Source: an uncultured Bacteroidales bacterium (GTDB lineage: Bacteria; Bacteroidota; Bacteroidia; Bacteroidales; UBA932). Taken from it: a stretch of DNA of 33,987 nt. Both the position numbers and the translations under genes were made by a program. The stretch covers positions 1 through 33,987 of the forward strand of contig CAJOHV010000034.1 in the NCBI GenBank assembly GCA_905234485.1, written 5' to 3'. The notes beneath the pieces were generated by a model that was not told the DNA's origin, searched no databases, and worked only from the letters and a program-made list of their open reading frames with translations. Numbering within the stretch: the stretch's first letter is position 1; every line of letters starts with the position of its first letter. This document shows positions 15,080-24,559 of this stretch, in pieces.

Positions 15080-15795
15080 TGGCAGGCAAACTCTACATAG
15101 TGCCCACCCCGGTCGGTAATCTAGCCGACATCACCCTTCGTGCGCTGGAGGTTCTCAAAGAGGCTGATCTCATACTTGCCGAGGACACCAGAACCACGGG
15201 CATTCTCCTGGAGCACTATCAGATCAAGGGCCGCCTGCTCTCGCATCATAAATTCAACGAACACCAGACTGTGGGGATGATCAAGGAACGCATCCTCGGA
15301 GGTTTGAATGTCGCTCTCGTGAGCGACGCGGGCACGCCGGGGATCAGCGACCCCGGCTTCCTTCTGGCGCGCGAATGCGCCCGCGAAGGAATCGAGGTCC
15401 AGACCCTCCCCGGCGCGACCGCCTGCATCCCCGCGATAGTCTCGTCCGGTCTGCCGTGCGACCGCTTCTGCTTCGAAGGATTCCTGCCCCAGAAGAAGGG
15501 CCGCGCTACCCTGCTCGCGGGGCTCGCGGCAGAGCCCAGAACTATGATCTTCTACGAATCGCCGCACCGTCTCGCGAAGACGCTCGCGCAGTTCGCGGAA
15601 GCCTTTGGACCGGACCGAGAGTGCTCCGTGGCCAGAGAAATCTCAAAACTTCACGAAACCCACCACCGTGGTACCTTACAAGAACTAGCGAAATACTTCA
15701 ATGAAAACGAACCAAAAGGCGAAATCGTCATCGTCGTCGCCGGGGCGCCGCAGGAGCAGCGCGGCGAGCACGTCAACAAATACCGGGACAAGTAG
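15079..15795 (+). CDS. rsmI: 16S rRNA (cytidine1402-2'-O)-methyltransferase RsmI
   Basis: RsmI adds the ribose methyl at C1402 in the 16S rRNA decoding centre, using S-adenosylmethionine. The 238-residue protein matches the tetrapyrrole methylase fold: [19 protein letters not shown] at the start, [14 protein letters not shown] near 31, [15 protein letters not shown] near 78, the [17 protein letters not shown] block near 113, and PKGEIVIVV near the end. It lacks the extra C-terminal domain of the 286-residue E. coli protein, as many homologues do. Its last 95 bases also encode the start of the next gene in another frame. Confidence 0.96.
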   Translation: MAGKLYIVPTPVGNLADITLRALEVLKEADLILAEDTRTTGILLEHYQIKGRLLSHHKFNEHQTVGMIKERILGGLNVALVSDAGTPGISDPGFLLARECAREGIEVQTLPGATACIPAIVSSGLPCDRFCFEGFLPQKKGRATLLAGLAAEPRTMIFYESPHRLAKTLAQFAEAFGPDRECSVAREISKLHETHHRGTLQELAKYFNENEPKGEIVIVVAGAPQEQRGEHVNKYRDK

Positions 15796-15941
15796 CGTCG
15801 GCACTGTCTTCAAAGTCGGAGCAATATCACTCACCTTCCTCATACTCGGGTATCAGGTTTGCCTCTTCGTGCAGCGCACCGCGATGCTGAAGATCGAAGC
15901 GAATCGGGACCAGCCGGACACGGTGGTGGTCTACGTTCAAG

Positions 15942-15986
15942 GCCCCCGATCGCAGTCTGGGGTGACGGAAATAGAGTCGGGGGTGA
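15942..15986. repeat. tandem partial dispersed repeat (GGGGTGACGGAAA units)
   Basis: GGGGTGACGGAAA occurs at 15959-15971 and again, as GGGGGTGACGGAAA, starting near 15979. The first copy is preceded by CCCCCGAT (15943-15950), forming an imperfect palindrome with the CGTCACCCC read on the other strand. From memory this resembles the CGTCATCCCCGA...TCGGGGATC class of dispersed repeats. It lies in frame in the linker of the helix-hairpin-helix gene and encodes SGVTE twice. Confidence 0.5.
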
Positions 15987-16613
15987 CGGAAAACCGTTAT
16001 GCCCAGCACACCCCGGCAGTGAAGGCGGTGCGGGCGAAGACACGTAAAACAGAGTCCTTCCGCTTCAACCCTAACACGGCGAGCGTGGAGGATCTGCAGC
16101 GCCTGGGGTTCAGCCTGAAGCAGGCGCAGAGCATCGACAATTACCGTCAGAAGGGCGGCCGTTTCCGGCGTAAAGAGGATTTCGCGAAGTCATACGTGGT
16201 TGCGGACTCGGTTTTCGAAAGACTCGAGCCCTTCATCGACATCCCAAAATTGGATATAAACAAAGCCGATTCTGCCTCGTTCGACGACCTGCCCGGAATC
16301 GGGCCGTATTTCGCGGCAAAGATGGTCAGCTACCGCGAGGAACTGGGCGGTTATTCCTGCACCGAACAGCTGAAGGAACTCTGGAATTTCGGAGATGAGC
16401 GCTACGACAAACTGAGCGATCTAATCGAATGTTCTGAGCCGGCTAATCCGCTGAGGCTCTGGACTTTACCCGAAGACTCCCTGCGCCTTCATCCGCATAT
16501 CCGCTACAAAAGCGTGGCGCACGGAATAGTGCTCTACAGAGACAACAATCCCTCCTCGGAATGGACCTTGGAGGGACTGAAAAATGCTTGTGTGATAGAC
16601 GAAGAGCAGTACT

Positions 16614-17774
<1,161 letters not shown>

Positions 17775-18803
17775 TTAGTCTTTAACTGATTTGATTGCTT
17801 CGCGAACTTTCACTTCGATTTCCTCGCAAAGTTCGGGATTGTCTTTCAGGAGTTGCTTTGCCGCTGCAAGTCCCTGGGCGAGTTTCTCGCCGTTGTAACT
17901 GAACCAACTGCCGCTCTTGTGCACTATATCGAATTCCACTGCGAGATCCAGAATCTCCGCAGTCCTGGAGATACCTTCTCCGAAGACGATGTCGAACTCT
18001 GCCTTCTTGAAAGGCGGGGCCATCTTGTTCTTGACCACCTTCACGCGGGTGCGGTTACCAGTGGCTTCCTCACCGTCCTTGAGTTGGGTGATTCTGCGCA
18101 CATCCAGACGAACGGACGCGTAGAACTTAAGGGCGTTACCGCCGGTGGTGGTCTCAGGGTTTCCGAACATGATGCCGATCTTCTCGCGCAGCTGGTTGAT
18201 GAAGATGCAGCAGGTTCCGGTCTTGCTGATATTTGCGGTGAGTTTGCGCAGAGCCTGACTCATCAGGCGGGCCTGAAGACCCACTTTGTTGTCTCCCATC
18301 TCGCCTTCGATCTCCGCCTTGGGGGTCAGAGCCGCCACCGAGTCGATCACGATAATATCGATTGCGCCGGACCTGATGAGGTTATCGGCGATTTCGAGAG
18401 CCTGTTCGCCGTTGTCCGGCTGGGAAATCAGGAGGTTCTCCAGATTCACGCCGAGCGCAGCAGCATAGGTTCTGTCGAATGCGTGCTCAGCATCGATCAT
18501 AGCAGCGATGCCGCCGAGTTTCTGAGCCTCGGCTATTGCGTGGATCGCCAGAGTGGTCTTACCGCTGGATTCGGGTCCATATATTTCGATGATGCGTCCG
18601 CGGGGATATCCGCCGATTCCAAGGGCGTGGTCCAGGGCTATACTGCCCGAAGGGATGACCTGAACATCCGCCTCAGGCTGGTCGCCGAGTTTCATGATGG
18701 TGCCTTTACCGTAGTCCTTCTCGATTTTGTCGAGAGTCGCCTGCAATGCCTTCAGTTTCGCCGCATTGATTTCGGCGGACTTTGTTTCAACTTCTTTTGC
18801 CAT
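17775..18803 (-). CDS. recA: recombinase RecA
   Basis: RecA forms filaments on single-stranded DNA, drives homologous pairing and triggers SOS cleavage reactions. The 342-residue protein has Walker [10 protein letters not shown] near residue 75, Walker B around [24 protein letters not shown]-binding loop L1 ([20 protein letters not shown]) and loop L2 around [22 protein letters not shown]. Length is typical. It has a TATATTTG box 66 bases upstream and a leader containing a short GAGG/CCTC hairpin. I see no obvious SOS operator. Confidence 0.98.
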   Translation of the reverse strand: MAKEVETKSAEINAAKLKALQATLDKIEKDYGKGTIMKLGDQPEADVQVIPSGSIALDHALGIGGYPRGRIIEIYGPESSGKTTLAIHAIAEAQKLGGIAAMIDAEHAFDRTYAAALGVNLENLLISQPDNGEQALEIADNLIRSGAIDIIVIDSVAALTPKAEIEGEMGDNKVGLQARLMSQALRKLTANISKTGTCCIFINQLREKIGIMFGNPETTTGGNALKFYASVRLDVRRITQLKDGEEATGNRTRVKVVKNKMAPPFKKAEFDIVFGEGISRTAEILDLAVEFDIVHKSGSWFSYNGEKLAQGLAAAKQLLKDNPELCEEIEVKVREAIKSVKD

Positions 18804-18869
18804 AATTAATTGAGTTTTTGATAATAGTTAAAGTTTGGGGAGGAACGCCTCGCTGTGAGACACAGTAGA

Positions 18870-18877
18870 CAAATATA
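18870..18877 (-). promoter_or_regulatory. -7 box for recA-trpS (TATATTTG)
   Basis: TATATTTG on the minus strand lies in the 94-base gap between the recombinase stop and recA. It implies a leader of about 60 bases. Confidence 0.65.
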
Positions 18878-18897
18878 GAGATAATTTACTTAATATC

Positions 18898-19794
18898 CTA
18901 CCGTCTCGGATGGTGTTTCAGCACCTCTCCCTGCCAGGTGGCGGTGTCGATGTGCGTGTAGATTTCGGTGGTGGTGATATTCTCGTGACCGAGCATCTCC
19001 TGGACGACGCGAAGATCCGCTCCGTTCTCGATCAAATGAGTAGCGAAGGAGTGCCTGAAAGTATGGGGAGAGATCTCTTTCGTGACTCCCGCCAGCAATG
19101 CATACTCGCGGACAAGTTTAAACACTGAGATACGGCTCAGGGACTTTCCGAATTTGTTCAGGAAAGCGATATCCGAGTATTCCGGCGCGAAAGCCTCGCC
19201 GCGGACGGCGAGCCACTCAGTAAACGCAGACGCTGCGCTCTCCCCCATCGGCACCAACCTCTCTTTGTTGCCTTTTCCCACTATGCGCACGAACCCCTCT
19301 TCCACATAGACATGAGAAATCAGCAGGCTGCAGAGTTCGCTCACACGCAGACCGCAGCCGTAGAGCATCTCGAGTATGGCTTTGTCGCGCACGCCCTTCG
19401 GAGAGCGGGTGTCCACTCCGTCGATAATCGCGCTCACTTCGTCTATGGACAGCACGGCCGGCAGATAGCGACCGATCTTGGGCGCGTCCACCACATCGCA
19501 AGGGTTATCCTTGCGCTCGCCTTCGATCACGAGCCAGTCGAAAAACGACGTCAGGGCGCTGAGTTCGCGCGCCTGCGAGCGCTTGGAGAGCGACTCGGAA
19601 TGCGAGGCGAGAAAGGCCTGGATGTCCTCTGAATCCACGGCACGAAGGGATCCGTGGCCGCCAAGCGAGGACATCCAGGCCAGGAAAGCCTTCACGTCCG
19701 AGCGATATGAAGCGACCGTATTGGGAGACATTCCCCTCTCCACCCTTAAATAATAAGAATAGTCTTTGAGTATTCTTGAGGAATCAAATGCCAT
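18898..19794 (-). CDS. xerD: tyrosine recombinase XerC/XerD
   Basis: This 298-residue protein is a site-specific recombinase of the Xer type, which resolves chromosome dimers at dif together with a partner. The N-terminal SAM-like DNA-binding domain covers about 1-95. The catalytic set is complete: Arg in YGCGLRVSEL, Lys in GKGNKER, HTFRHSF (His-x-x-Arg), His in LGHENI, and the nucleophile Tyr in TEIYTHID. The fit is best to XerD, but XerC cannot be excluded from one copy. The ATG at 19794 follows a TATATTTG box by only seven bases. No mobile-element genes adjoin it, so it looks like a core gene. Confidence 0.93.
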   Translation of the reverse strand: MAFDSSRILKDYSYYLRVERGMSPNTVASYRSDVKAFLAWMSSLGGHGSLRAVDSEDIQAFLASHSESLSKRSQARELSALTSFFDWLVIEGERKDNPCDVVDAPKIGRYLPAVLSIDEVSAIIDGVDTRSPKGVRDKAILEMLYGCGLRVSELCSLLISHVYVEEGFVRIVGKGNKERLVPMGESAASAFTEWLAVRGEAFAPEYSDIAFLNKFGKSLSRISVFKLVREYALLAGVTKEISPHTFRHSFATHLIENGADLRVVQEMLGHENITTTEIYTHIDTATWQGEVLKHHPRR

Positions 19795-19801
19795 ACAAAT
19801 G

Positions 19802-19809
19802 CAAATATA
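19802..19809 (-). promoter_or_regulatory. -7 box for the Xer recombinase (TATATTTG)
   Basis: TATATTTG on the minus strand ends seven bases before the recombinase ATG, implying little or no 5' leader. The divergent box for the C11 peptidase is 14 bases away. Confidence 0.7.
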
Positions 19810-19823
19810 ACGAAAAAGATGAC

Positions 19824-19831
19824 TATCTTTG
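19824..19831 (+). promoter_or_regulatory. -7 box for the C11 peptidase (TATCTTTG)
   Basis: TATCTTTG on the plus strand ends six bases before the ATG at 19838, implying little or no 5' leader. Confidence 0.7.
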
Positions 19832-19837
19832 CAGGCT

Positions 19838-21052
19838 ATGAAATCCAGGTGGACTATCATACTCGCGGCGGTCGTCCTTGCGCTCACTTCCTGCGGCAGG
19901 GATCTGGTTCCGTTCGACGACGCCGGTCCCTCCGGAAGGGGGAAAAGGCAGGGTGTGTCCGGCCTGCATTTCGACAAAATGATGATCTTGTACAGCGAGG
20001 GATATAACAATCTCCGCAGCGATCTGGACAACAACATCAACCAACTCTGCGAAGGTTACGTCCCTGGCAAATGGGATAACAACGCGATAGTGGTGTTCAG
20101 CCACTCTTCCCTGACCAACAGCGACTGGGTCAACGACACCAAGCCCGTGGTCTTCCGAATCTACGAACACTATGGCGAAATCGTCCGGGACACGATCTTC
20201 AGATACCCCGCCGAAAGCGTCTCCGTGGACAAAGATTTTATGAGGCAGGTCCTGACCGACATCAAGGATAAATACCCGTCCGAGTCCTACGGCATGGTCT
20301 ACACCTCCCACGGTACCGGATGGATACCCAAGGACTACCGCAAGAGCGAAGAAAACACTATCAGCCTGTGCGGGATAGGCGCCGAATTCGACGGTCCGTA
20401 CGCTTCGTACACCTACCACCAACTGAATATAGACGAATTCCGGGAGGCTATCCCCTATCATCTGGACTATATCGTGATGGACGCCTGCCTGATGGGCGGC
20501 GTGGAGGTGGTCTACGAATGGCGCGACATCTGCGACCTTATGGTGGCCTCGCCCGGAGAAGTGCTCACGGCGGGATTCGATTACCATAATATGAGCGAGA
20601 GGCTTCTCAAGGGCGACAAGCCCGATCTTGTGGGGATCTGCGAGGATTACTATAACAAGCACAAGGAGAACGGCGATGCCACAGTCGGTCTCTACGATTG
20701 CTCCAAAATCATCGCCCTGGCCCAGGCCTGCGCCCCCATCTTCGAAGCCCATCGCTCTGCGATTTCAACCATCAAGGCCTCCCAGGTGCAGAGTTTCAAC
20801 TACAGTTACCGTTATCACTTCGACTTCAGGGACATCCTCGTGAAACTCGGGGCCACAGCCGAAGAACTCGCGCCCGTGGACGCCGCCCTGGCGGAATTGG
20901 TCATCTACAAAAATGCCACCGAGGAGTTCCTGGGTAACATAATCCTCACCTACAGCGGCCTGAGCATGTTCCTTCCTATCGACTCCTGGCCCAAACTGAA
21001 CGAGCGCTACAAATCCACTTCGTGGAATCAGGCGACCGGTTTTGTCAAATAA
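19838..21052 (+). CDS. clostripain-family (C11) cysteine peptidase, lipoprotein
   Basis: The 404-residue protein has a lipoprotein signal (residues 1-19, lipobox ending LTSC) and a clostripain-like core. The catalytic dyad is probably His158 in YTSHGTGW and Cys217 in MDACLMGG. The strand MMILYSEGYNNL near 48 corresponds to the usual YMAGDNNL block. C11 enzymes cut after basic residues and are common in gut Bacteroidota. The lipid anchor places it on the periplasmic or outer surface of the envelope. No pro-peptide cleavage site is evident to me. It stands alone between divergent xerD and downstream rplY. Confidence 0.92.
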   Translation: MKSRWTIILAAVVLALTSCGRDLVPFDDAGPSGRGKRQGVSGLHFDKMMILYSEGYNNLRSDLDNNINQLCEGYVPGKWDNNAIVVFSHSSLTNSDWVNDTKPVVFRIYEHYGEIVRDTIFRYPAESVSVDKDFMRQVLTDIKDKYPSESYGMVYTSHGTGWIPKDYRKSEENTISLCGIGAEFDGPYASYTYHQLNIDEFREAIPYHLDYIVMDACLMGGVEVVYEWRDICDLMVASPGEVLTAGFDYHNMSERLLKGDKPDLVGICEDYYNKHKENGDATVGLYDCSKIIALAQACAPIFEAHRSAISTIKASQVQSFNYSYRYHFDFRDILVKLGATAEELAPVDAALAELVIYKNATEEFLGNIILTYSGLSMFLPIDSWPKLNERYKSTSWNQATGFVK

Positions 21053-21063
21053 ATAATTCTTTC

Positions 21064-21071
21064 TATATTTG
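21064..21071 (+). promoter_or_regulatory. -7 box for rplY (TATATTTG)
   Basis: TATATTTG on the plus strand lies 12 bases after the C11 stop. It implies a leader of about 85 bases before the L25 ATG at 21160. Confidence 0.7.
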
Positions 21072-21083
21072 CGCCGCATTTGG

Positions 21084-21131
21084 AAATCGCGCAGGCGATT
21101 TGGTGCAATGGGGTCCGGGCGCGATCCGGAC
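21084..21131 (+). ncRNA. structured mRNA leader of rplY (two hairpins)
   Basis: Inside the predicted L25 leader, AAATCGC/GCGATTT (21084-21090 and 21095-21101) forms a perfect 7-bp stem with a 4-base loop. GTCCGG/CCGGAC (21113-21118 and 21126-21131) forms a 6-bp stem with a 7-base loop. No T tract follows. Ribosomal protein genes often carry autogenous control sites in such leaders, and this is a candidate; I cannot match it to a named motif. Confidence 0.45.
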
Positions 21132-21159
21132 TGAGTAACACATTTTAAACATTTTGAAA

Positions 21160-21744
21160 ATGCAGCATTTCGAACTCAAAGGCCAACTTCGTCAGGTTGG
21201 CAACAAAGCCACCATCAAGGCTTTCCGTCGTCAGGGTCTCGTCCCTTGCAACCTCTACGGTGCAGGTATTGAGAACATCCTCTTCACAGTTAACGCAAAG
21301 GAACTTAAGGGCCTTACCAACACCCCTTATTCTCACATCGTTGACCTCAACCTGGACGGCAAAAAGTACACGGCCATTCTTCATGAGCTTCAGTTCCACC
21401 CGGTGGAGGATCTCTGCTTGCACGTAGACTTCCTTGCCGTCAGCGAGGACAAGCCCATCAGCATCAGCGTTCCCGTGAAGGTCTCCGGCCACTCCAAGGG
21501 CGTTCAGCTCGGCGGTAAGTTCACCCAGAACTCCCGTTCGATCCGCGTCAGCGGCCTTATGAAGAACCTTCCCGACGACGTTACAGTGGACATCTCCGAC
21601 CTCGGACTCGACAAGAAAATCAAGGCCGGCGACCTCAGCTTCCCCGGACTTCAGATCCTCACCGACAAGGATGCAGTGATCTGCAGCGTCCGCGCTACCC
21701 GCAACACTGCGGCTGCAGCTACCGAAGAGGCAGCAGCTGAGTAA
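21160..21744 (+). CDS. rplY: 50S ribosomal protein L25 / general stress protein Ctc
   Basis: L25 of the long, Ctc-like form binds 5S rRNA. The 194-residue product has the N-terminal 5S-binding domain (about 1-95: LKGQLRQVGNKATIKAFRRQGLVPCNLYG, then HIVDLNLDGKKY) and the C-terminal TL5-type beta domain (100-185), ending in an Ala/Glu-rich tail. The ATG at 21160 is chosen over an in-frame TTG two codons earlier. As in many bacteria it is followed directly by pth, 12 bases downstream. Confidence 0.96.
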   Translation: MQHFELKGQLRQVGNKATIKAFRRQGLVPCNLYGAGIENILFTVNAKELKGLTNTPYSHIVDLNLDGKKYTAILHELQFHPVEDLCLHVDFLAVSEDKPISISVPVKVSGHSKGVQLGGKFTQNSRSIRVSGLMKNLPDDVTVDISDLGLDKKIKAGDLSFPGLQILTDKDAVICSVRATRNTAAAATEEAAAE

Positions 21745-21756
21745 ACTGTCCGCATT

Positions 21757-22324
21757 ATGGCAGGCGAAAGCTATCTTGTCGTTGGGCTCGGCAATATCGG
21801 CCCCGAATACGCCAAAACCCGCCGTGTTGGATGCCTGGGCTCAGGCATCCGACACTTCTTTTAACACCCAGAGGTACGGAGATCTCGCGGTCCTCTCAGT
21901 CAAGGGCCGTTCACTCTATCTCCTGAAACCCAGCACATACATGAACCTCAGCGGCAATGCCGTGAGGTACTATCTCCAGAAGCTCCCTGTCACCGAGGAA
22001 CGCCTGGTGGTCATCTGCGACGACATCAACCTCCCGTTCGGCACCCTCAGGATGCGCATGAACGGCAGCGACGGCGGGCACAACGGCCTTAAGAACATCG
22101 CGGAGATGATAGGCACCGAGAACTACTGCCGCATCCGTATGGGAGTCGGACACGACTTCCACGAAGGTGAGCAAGTGGACTACGTCCTCGGAGAACTTTC
22201 CGACCAGGAAAGAGAAATGATGCCGGAACTCTGCAAAAAGGTCTCTCAGGGCATTCTGGACTGGATTTTTGTCGGTCCCGACCGTGCAATGACCGCGGTC
22301 AACACAAAAAAATCCGAAAAATAA
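21757..22324 (+). pseudogene. pth: peptidyl-tRNA hydrolase, frameshifted by a 17-bp deletion
   Basis: Pth frees tRNAs from stalled peptides and is normally essential. The ATG at 21757 opens YLVVGLGNIGPEYAKTR, but the frame then leaves the family and stops at 21864. The rest continues in the next frame from 21824: VLDAWAQAS, KPSTYMNLSG, DDINLPFG, GGHNGLKN and RMGVGHDFHEG, all in normal order. Compared with the family, about six residues (HNxGxx) are missing between TR and VLDAW. The observed frame change equals a loss of 17 bases, and it removes the catalytic His. Either the gene is dead, the assembly is wrong, or a second copy exists. A GTG at 21824 could start a truncated protein, but that would lack the active site. 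Confidence 0.85.
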
Positions 22325-22348
22325 TTCATTTCGATGCAACGTTTACTG

Positions 22349-22374
22349 AACCTATCGCATCTATGTCGTAGGTT
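22349..22374 (+). terminator. possible hairpin after pth
   Basis: AACCTA (22349-22354) and TAGGTT (22369-22374) form a 6-bp inverted repeat, with CAT/ATG able to pair inside. A mixed T-rich stretch follows rather than a clean T tract, so termination is uncertain. It lies in the 121-base gap before the M6-like gene. Confidence 0.3.
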
Positions 22375-22433
22375 TAGGTTTTAGTACACGTCTGGGGTTG
22401 ATGCCGTGAGGTATCGGCCCTTGATTTTTTTTG

Positions 22434-22441
22434 TATCTTTG
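22434..22441 (+). promoter_or_regulatory. -7 box for the M6-like protease (TATCTTTG)
   Basis: TATCTTTG on the plus strand ends four bases before the ATG at 22446. This is the shortest spacing in the window and implies a leaderless mRNA. Confidence 0.7.
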
Positions 22442-22445
22442 GGAT

Positions 22446-24146
22446 ATGAAAGGCTTTCACCACATAGCAAGCGTTTTCATATTCCTTCTTCTGACCTGCG
22501 TCGGCATGATGGCGCAGCAAGAGAGGCGGGTGCTATTTCTGAGAGCGGAACTCGGCGGCGTGCCTTTCGCCGTAAGCGAAGAATACCTGGATTCAATTCT
22601 GAATGAATCCGCGCGTTACTTCAACGAACAATTAGATTCCAACATAGTTGTCTCGTTCAAACTGGGTCCCGTAGTCAGTCTTACCGGTTCGTACACCAAC
22701 GAAACGGCCCATCTCGCCGTGGACGAAGCCTGCCGCCTGGCCAACGCCACGGTGAATTTCCACAACTACGACACGAATGCCGACGGTTATGTGGACTGCA
22801 TCGCCGTCATCTTCTCCGGCTCGGAGATATGGCCTCAGCACCACAATCTCCTCAAAAAGAACATTTCCCTCAAACTGGACCGCGTCACACTCGACGAATA
22901 TGCGGCTCTGCCTGAGACGCTCTACGACAAGCCGCTGCAGATTGGTCCGGTCTGCCACGAATTCGGCCACGCGCTCGGTTTCCAGGACCTCTACGACACG
23001 GACCAGAACGGCAGCGGCGGCCTGTCCGAATGCATGTGGGGCAGCCTCGCCCTCATGGACAAAGGCGACCACAACGACAGCACCCGCACCCCCGCCGGCC
23101 TGTGCGCCGTGGACTTCGACATTCTCGGGCTCGGCCAGCGCGACACCCTGCGTCCCGGCGAGTACACCCTCCTCCCCTTCAACCGTTCCCACGAATACCT
23201 CTGGTACCCAGCCGACAACCCGGACGAATACTTTCTCTTCGAATGCAGGGCCATGGAGGGCTGGGACTCCTTCATCGGCGGCAGCGGGCTCCTGGCCTAC
23301 CATATCGACAAATCGAACAACCGCGCCGGTTATTCCTCCTACTACGGCATCAATCTAAGGGCCTATGAGCGCTGGGCGAAGAACGAAGTCAACGCCCGGC
23401 CCAACCACCAGTGCGCGGACCTGATCGAAGCATATCCGGAAGCGGACACGGTCTCGGCAGTCTTCTTCCCCTATGGCGAAACTCAGACCTTCAGTTCCGA
23501 CGGCGAGCCGGCTTTCCGCGCCTGGGACGGTACCCGCGCCCGCTATGCTCTCAAAGACATAAGGATTAATCCGGACGGCAGCGTGAGTTTCAACGTGATC
23601 GAGCCTATCATCGAACTCCGCCACACCGCTTTCCAGAGTTCCGCCATCCTGTCGTGGCAATTGGACGAAAGCCTGCCGGCCGAGACGGACAGTTGCACGG
23701 TGTCAGTGTGGAGCGCACACCACGAGTTGGAGTTGGAGAACATTCTGCCTGGCCCGGACGGGCATCTCACTGTGATGCCGGAAGGGCTGAAAGGCAACAC
23801 TGTCTACTCCACCCTCCTGACGGTCTACACGCACGACGCCACTTATTCCAAATCCGGCTCGTTCAAGACTATGATAATCGACAGCCGTAACACCATACCG
23901 TTCATCTACTTCAGCGGCGGCGTGCGCAACAAAGACGGCAGTTTCAACCCGGATGCGCGCTTCCCGCTCTATGTCTATAACGCTACGGATGCGGAGGAAA
24001 TCAAATGGTACTTCGACGACAGTCCGGCCGTGACCGATTCAGACGGCTATTTCACCCTGACGCGGAGCGGCACCCTCAGGGCGGAAATCACCTGGACAGA
24101 CGGAACTACCGACGTGATAGTTAAGGAACTCACCATCAAGGAATGA
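22446..24146 (+). CDS. secreted M6-family-like metalloprotease
   Basis: The 566-residue protein has a signal peptide (about 1-24, ending MMAQQ) and a zinc-protease site HEFGHALGFQD (171-181), the extended HExxHxxGxxD motif of metzincin-like M6 enzymes related to immune inhibitor A. DTNADGYVD at 109-117 looks like an EF-hand-type calcium loop, a common M6 trait. After the catalytic part (to about 370), residues 390-566 appear to form fibronectin-like or other beta domains. It is probably exported and degrades extracellular protein. The ATG at 22446 is chosen for the signal peptide; a TTG five codons earlier would lie inside the promoter box. It overlaps the next gene by four bases. Confidence 0.88.
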   Translation: MKGFHHIASVFIFLLLTCVGMMAQQERRVLFLRAELGGVPFAVSEEYLDSILNESARYFNEQLDSNIVVSFKLGPVVSLTGSYTNETAHLAVDEACRLANATVNFHNYDTNADGYVDCIAVIFSGSEIWPQHHNLLKKNISLKLDRVTLDEYAALPETLYDKPLQIGPVCHEFGHALGFQDLYDTDQNGSGGLSECMWGSLALMDKGDHNDSTRTPAGLCAVDFDILGLGQRDTLRPGEYTLLPFNRSHEYLWYPADNPDEYFLFECRAMEGWDSFIGGSGLLAYHIDKSNNRAGYSSYYGINLRAYERWAKNEVNARPNHQCADLIEAYPEADTVSAVFFPYGETQTFSSDGEPAFRAWDGTRARYALKDIRINPDGSVSFNVIEPIIELRHTAFQSSAILSWQLDESLPAETDSCTVSVWSAHHELELENILPGPDGHLTVMPEGLKGNTVYSTLLTVYTHDATYSKSGSFKTMIIDSRNTIPFIYFSGGVRNKDGSFNPDARFPLYVYNATDAEEIKWYFDDSPAVTDSDGYFTLTRSGTLRAEITWTDGTTDVIVKELTIKE

Positions 24147-24559
24147 AAAAGTTAATCCTCATATCCGCCTTCGCGGCCATGCTCGTTGCGCTCACAGCCT
24201 GCATCGAGGAGGGCACATACACCCCTGAGTTCCTAACCGATTCCACCCTCAGGATGGCGGTCGGCAAGACCGATATCATCATCTACAATCCTCTCACCTG
24301 CCAGTATGCCTTCAATTCCGAAAACATGGAGTTCAGGCTGCACACGGACAATATGTCCGACTACTTCATCGTCAGGCTCCAGTCCGAACCCACTGAAGAA
24401 GAACAGATGGTGACTGCCGGACTGATTCGCTGGACCTCCCCCACCGGCGCCGACGAGGTACGAAAAAACATCGCCCTCCAGGTGGTGAAGATGGAGGACG
24501 ATGTTATCTGGCTGTGGAACAGCCGCGAGTCAATTAAAATGACAGTGCGATTCCGATAA
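24143..24559 (+). CDS. small hypothetical lipoprotein
   Basis: The 138-residue product starts with a lipoprotein signal ([20 protein letters not shown], lipidated Cys at 20). The remainder is a short, mostly beta-like domain ([18 protein letters not shown] to the end) that I cannot assign. It overlaps the M6-like protease gene by four bases (ATGA), so the two are co-translated. It may act with the protease, for example as an anchor, chaperone or inhibitor, but nothing in the sequence shows which. Its 3' end overlaps tpiA on the other strand by 26 bases. Confidence 0.8.
   Translation: MKKLILISAFAAMLVALTACIEEGTYTPEFLTDSTLRMAVGKTDIIIYNPLTCQYAFNSENMEFRLHTDNMSDYFIVRLQSEPTEEEQMVTAGLIRWTSPTGADEVRKNIALQVVKMEDDVIWLWNSRESIKMTVRFR

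Noticed and set aside
15959..15990. The GGGGTGACGGAAA repeats as the start of a CRISPR array
   Set aside because: There are only two units about 20 bases apart, inside a coding frame, with no spacers of regular length and no cas genes.
18898..19794. Integrase of a genomic island
   Set aside because: Length, the complete Xer motif set and housekeeping neighbours (recA, trpS) point to the chromosomal Xer recombinase; there are no attachment repeats or cargo genes.
18898..20040. A longer start for the Xer recombinase reaching 20040
   Set aside because: It would run through the promoter region and the start of the C11 gene on the other strand. The ATG at 19794 follows a promoter box and gives the standard recombinase N-terminus.
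21776..21823. A TTG start giving an apparently intact 182-residue Pth
   Set aside because: The 16 residues it adds (MSLGSAISAPNTPKPA) are the correct Pth N-terminus read out of frame; the real start is the ATG at 21757, so the frame is a product of the deletion.
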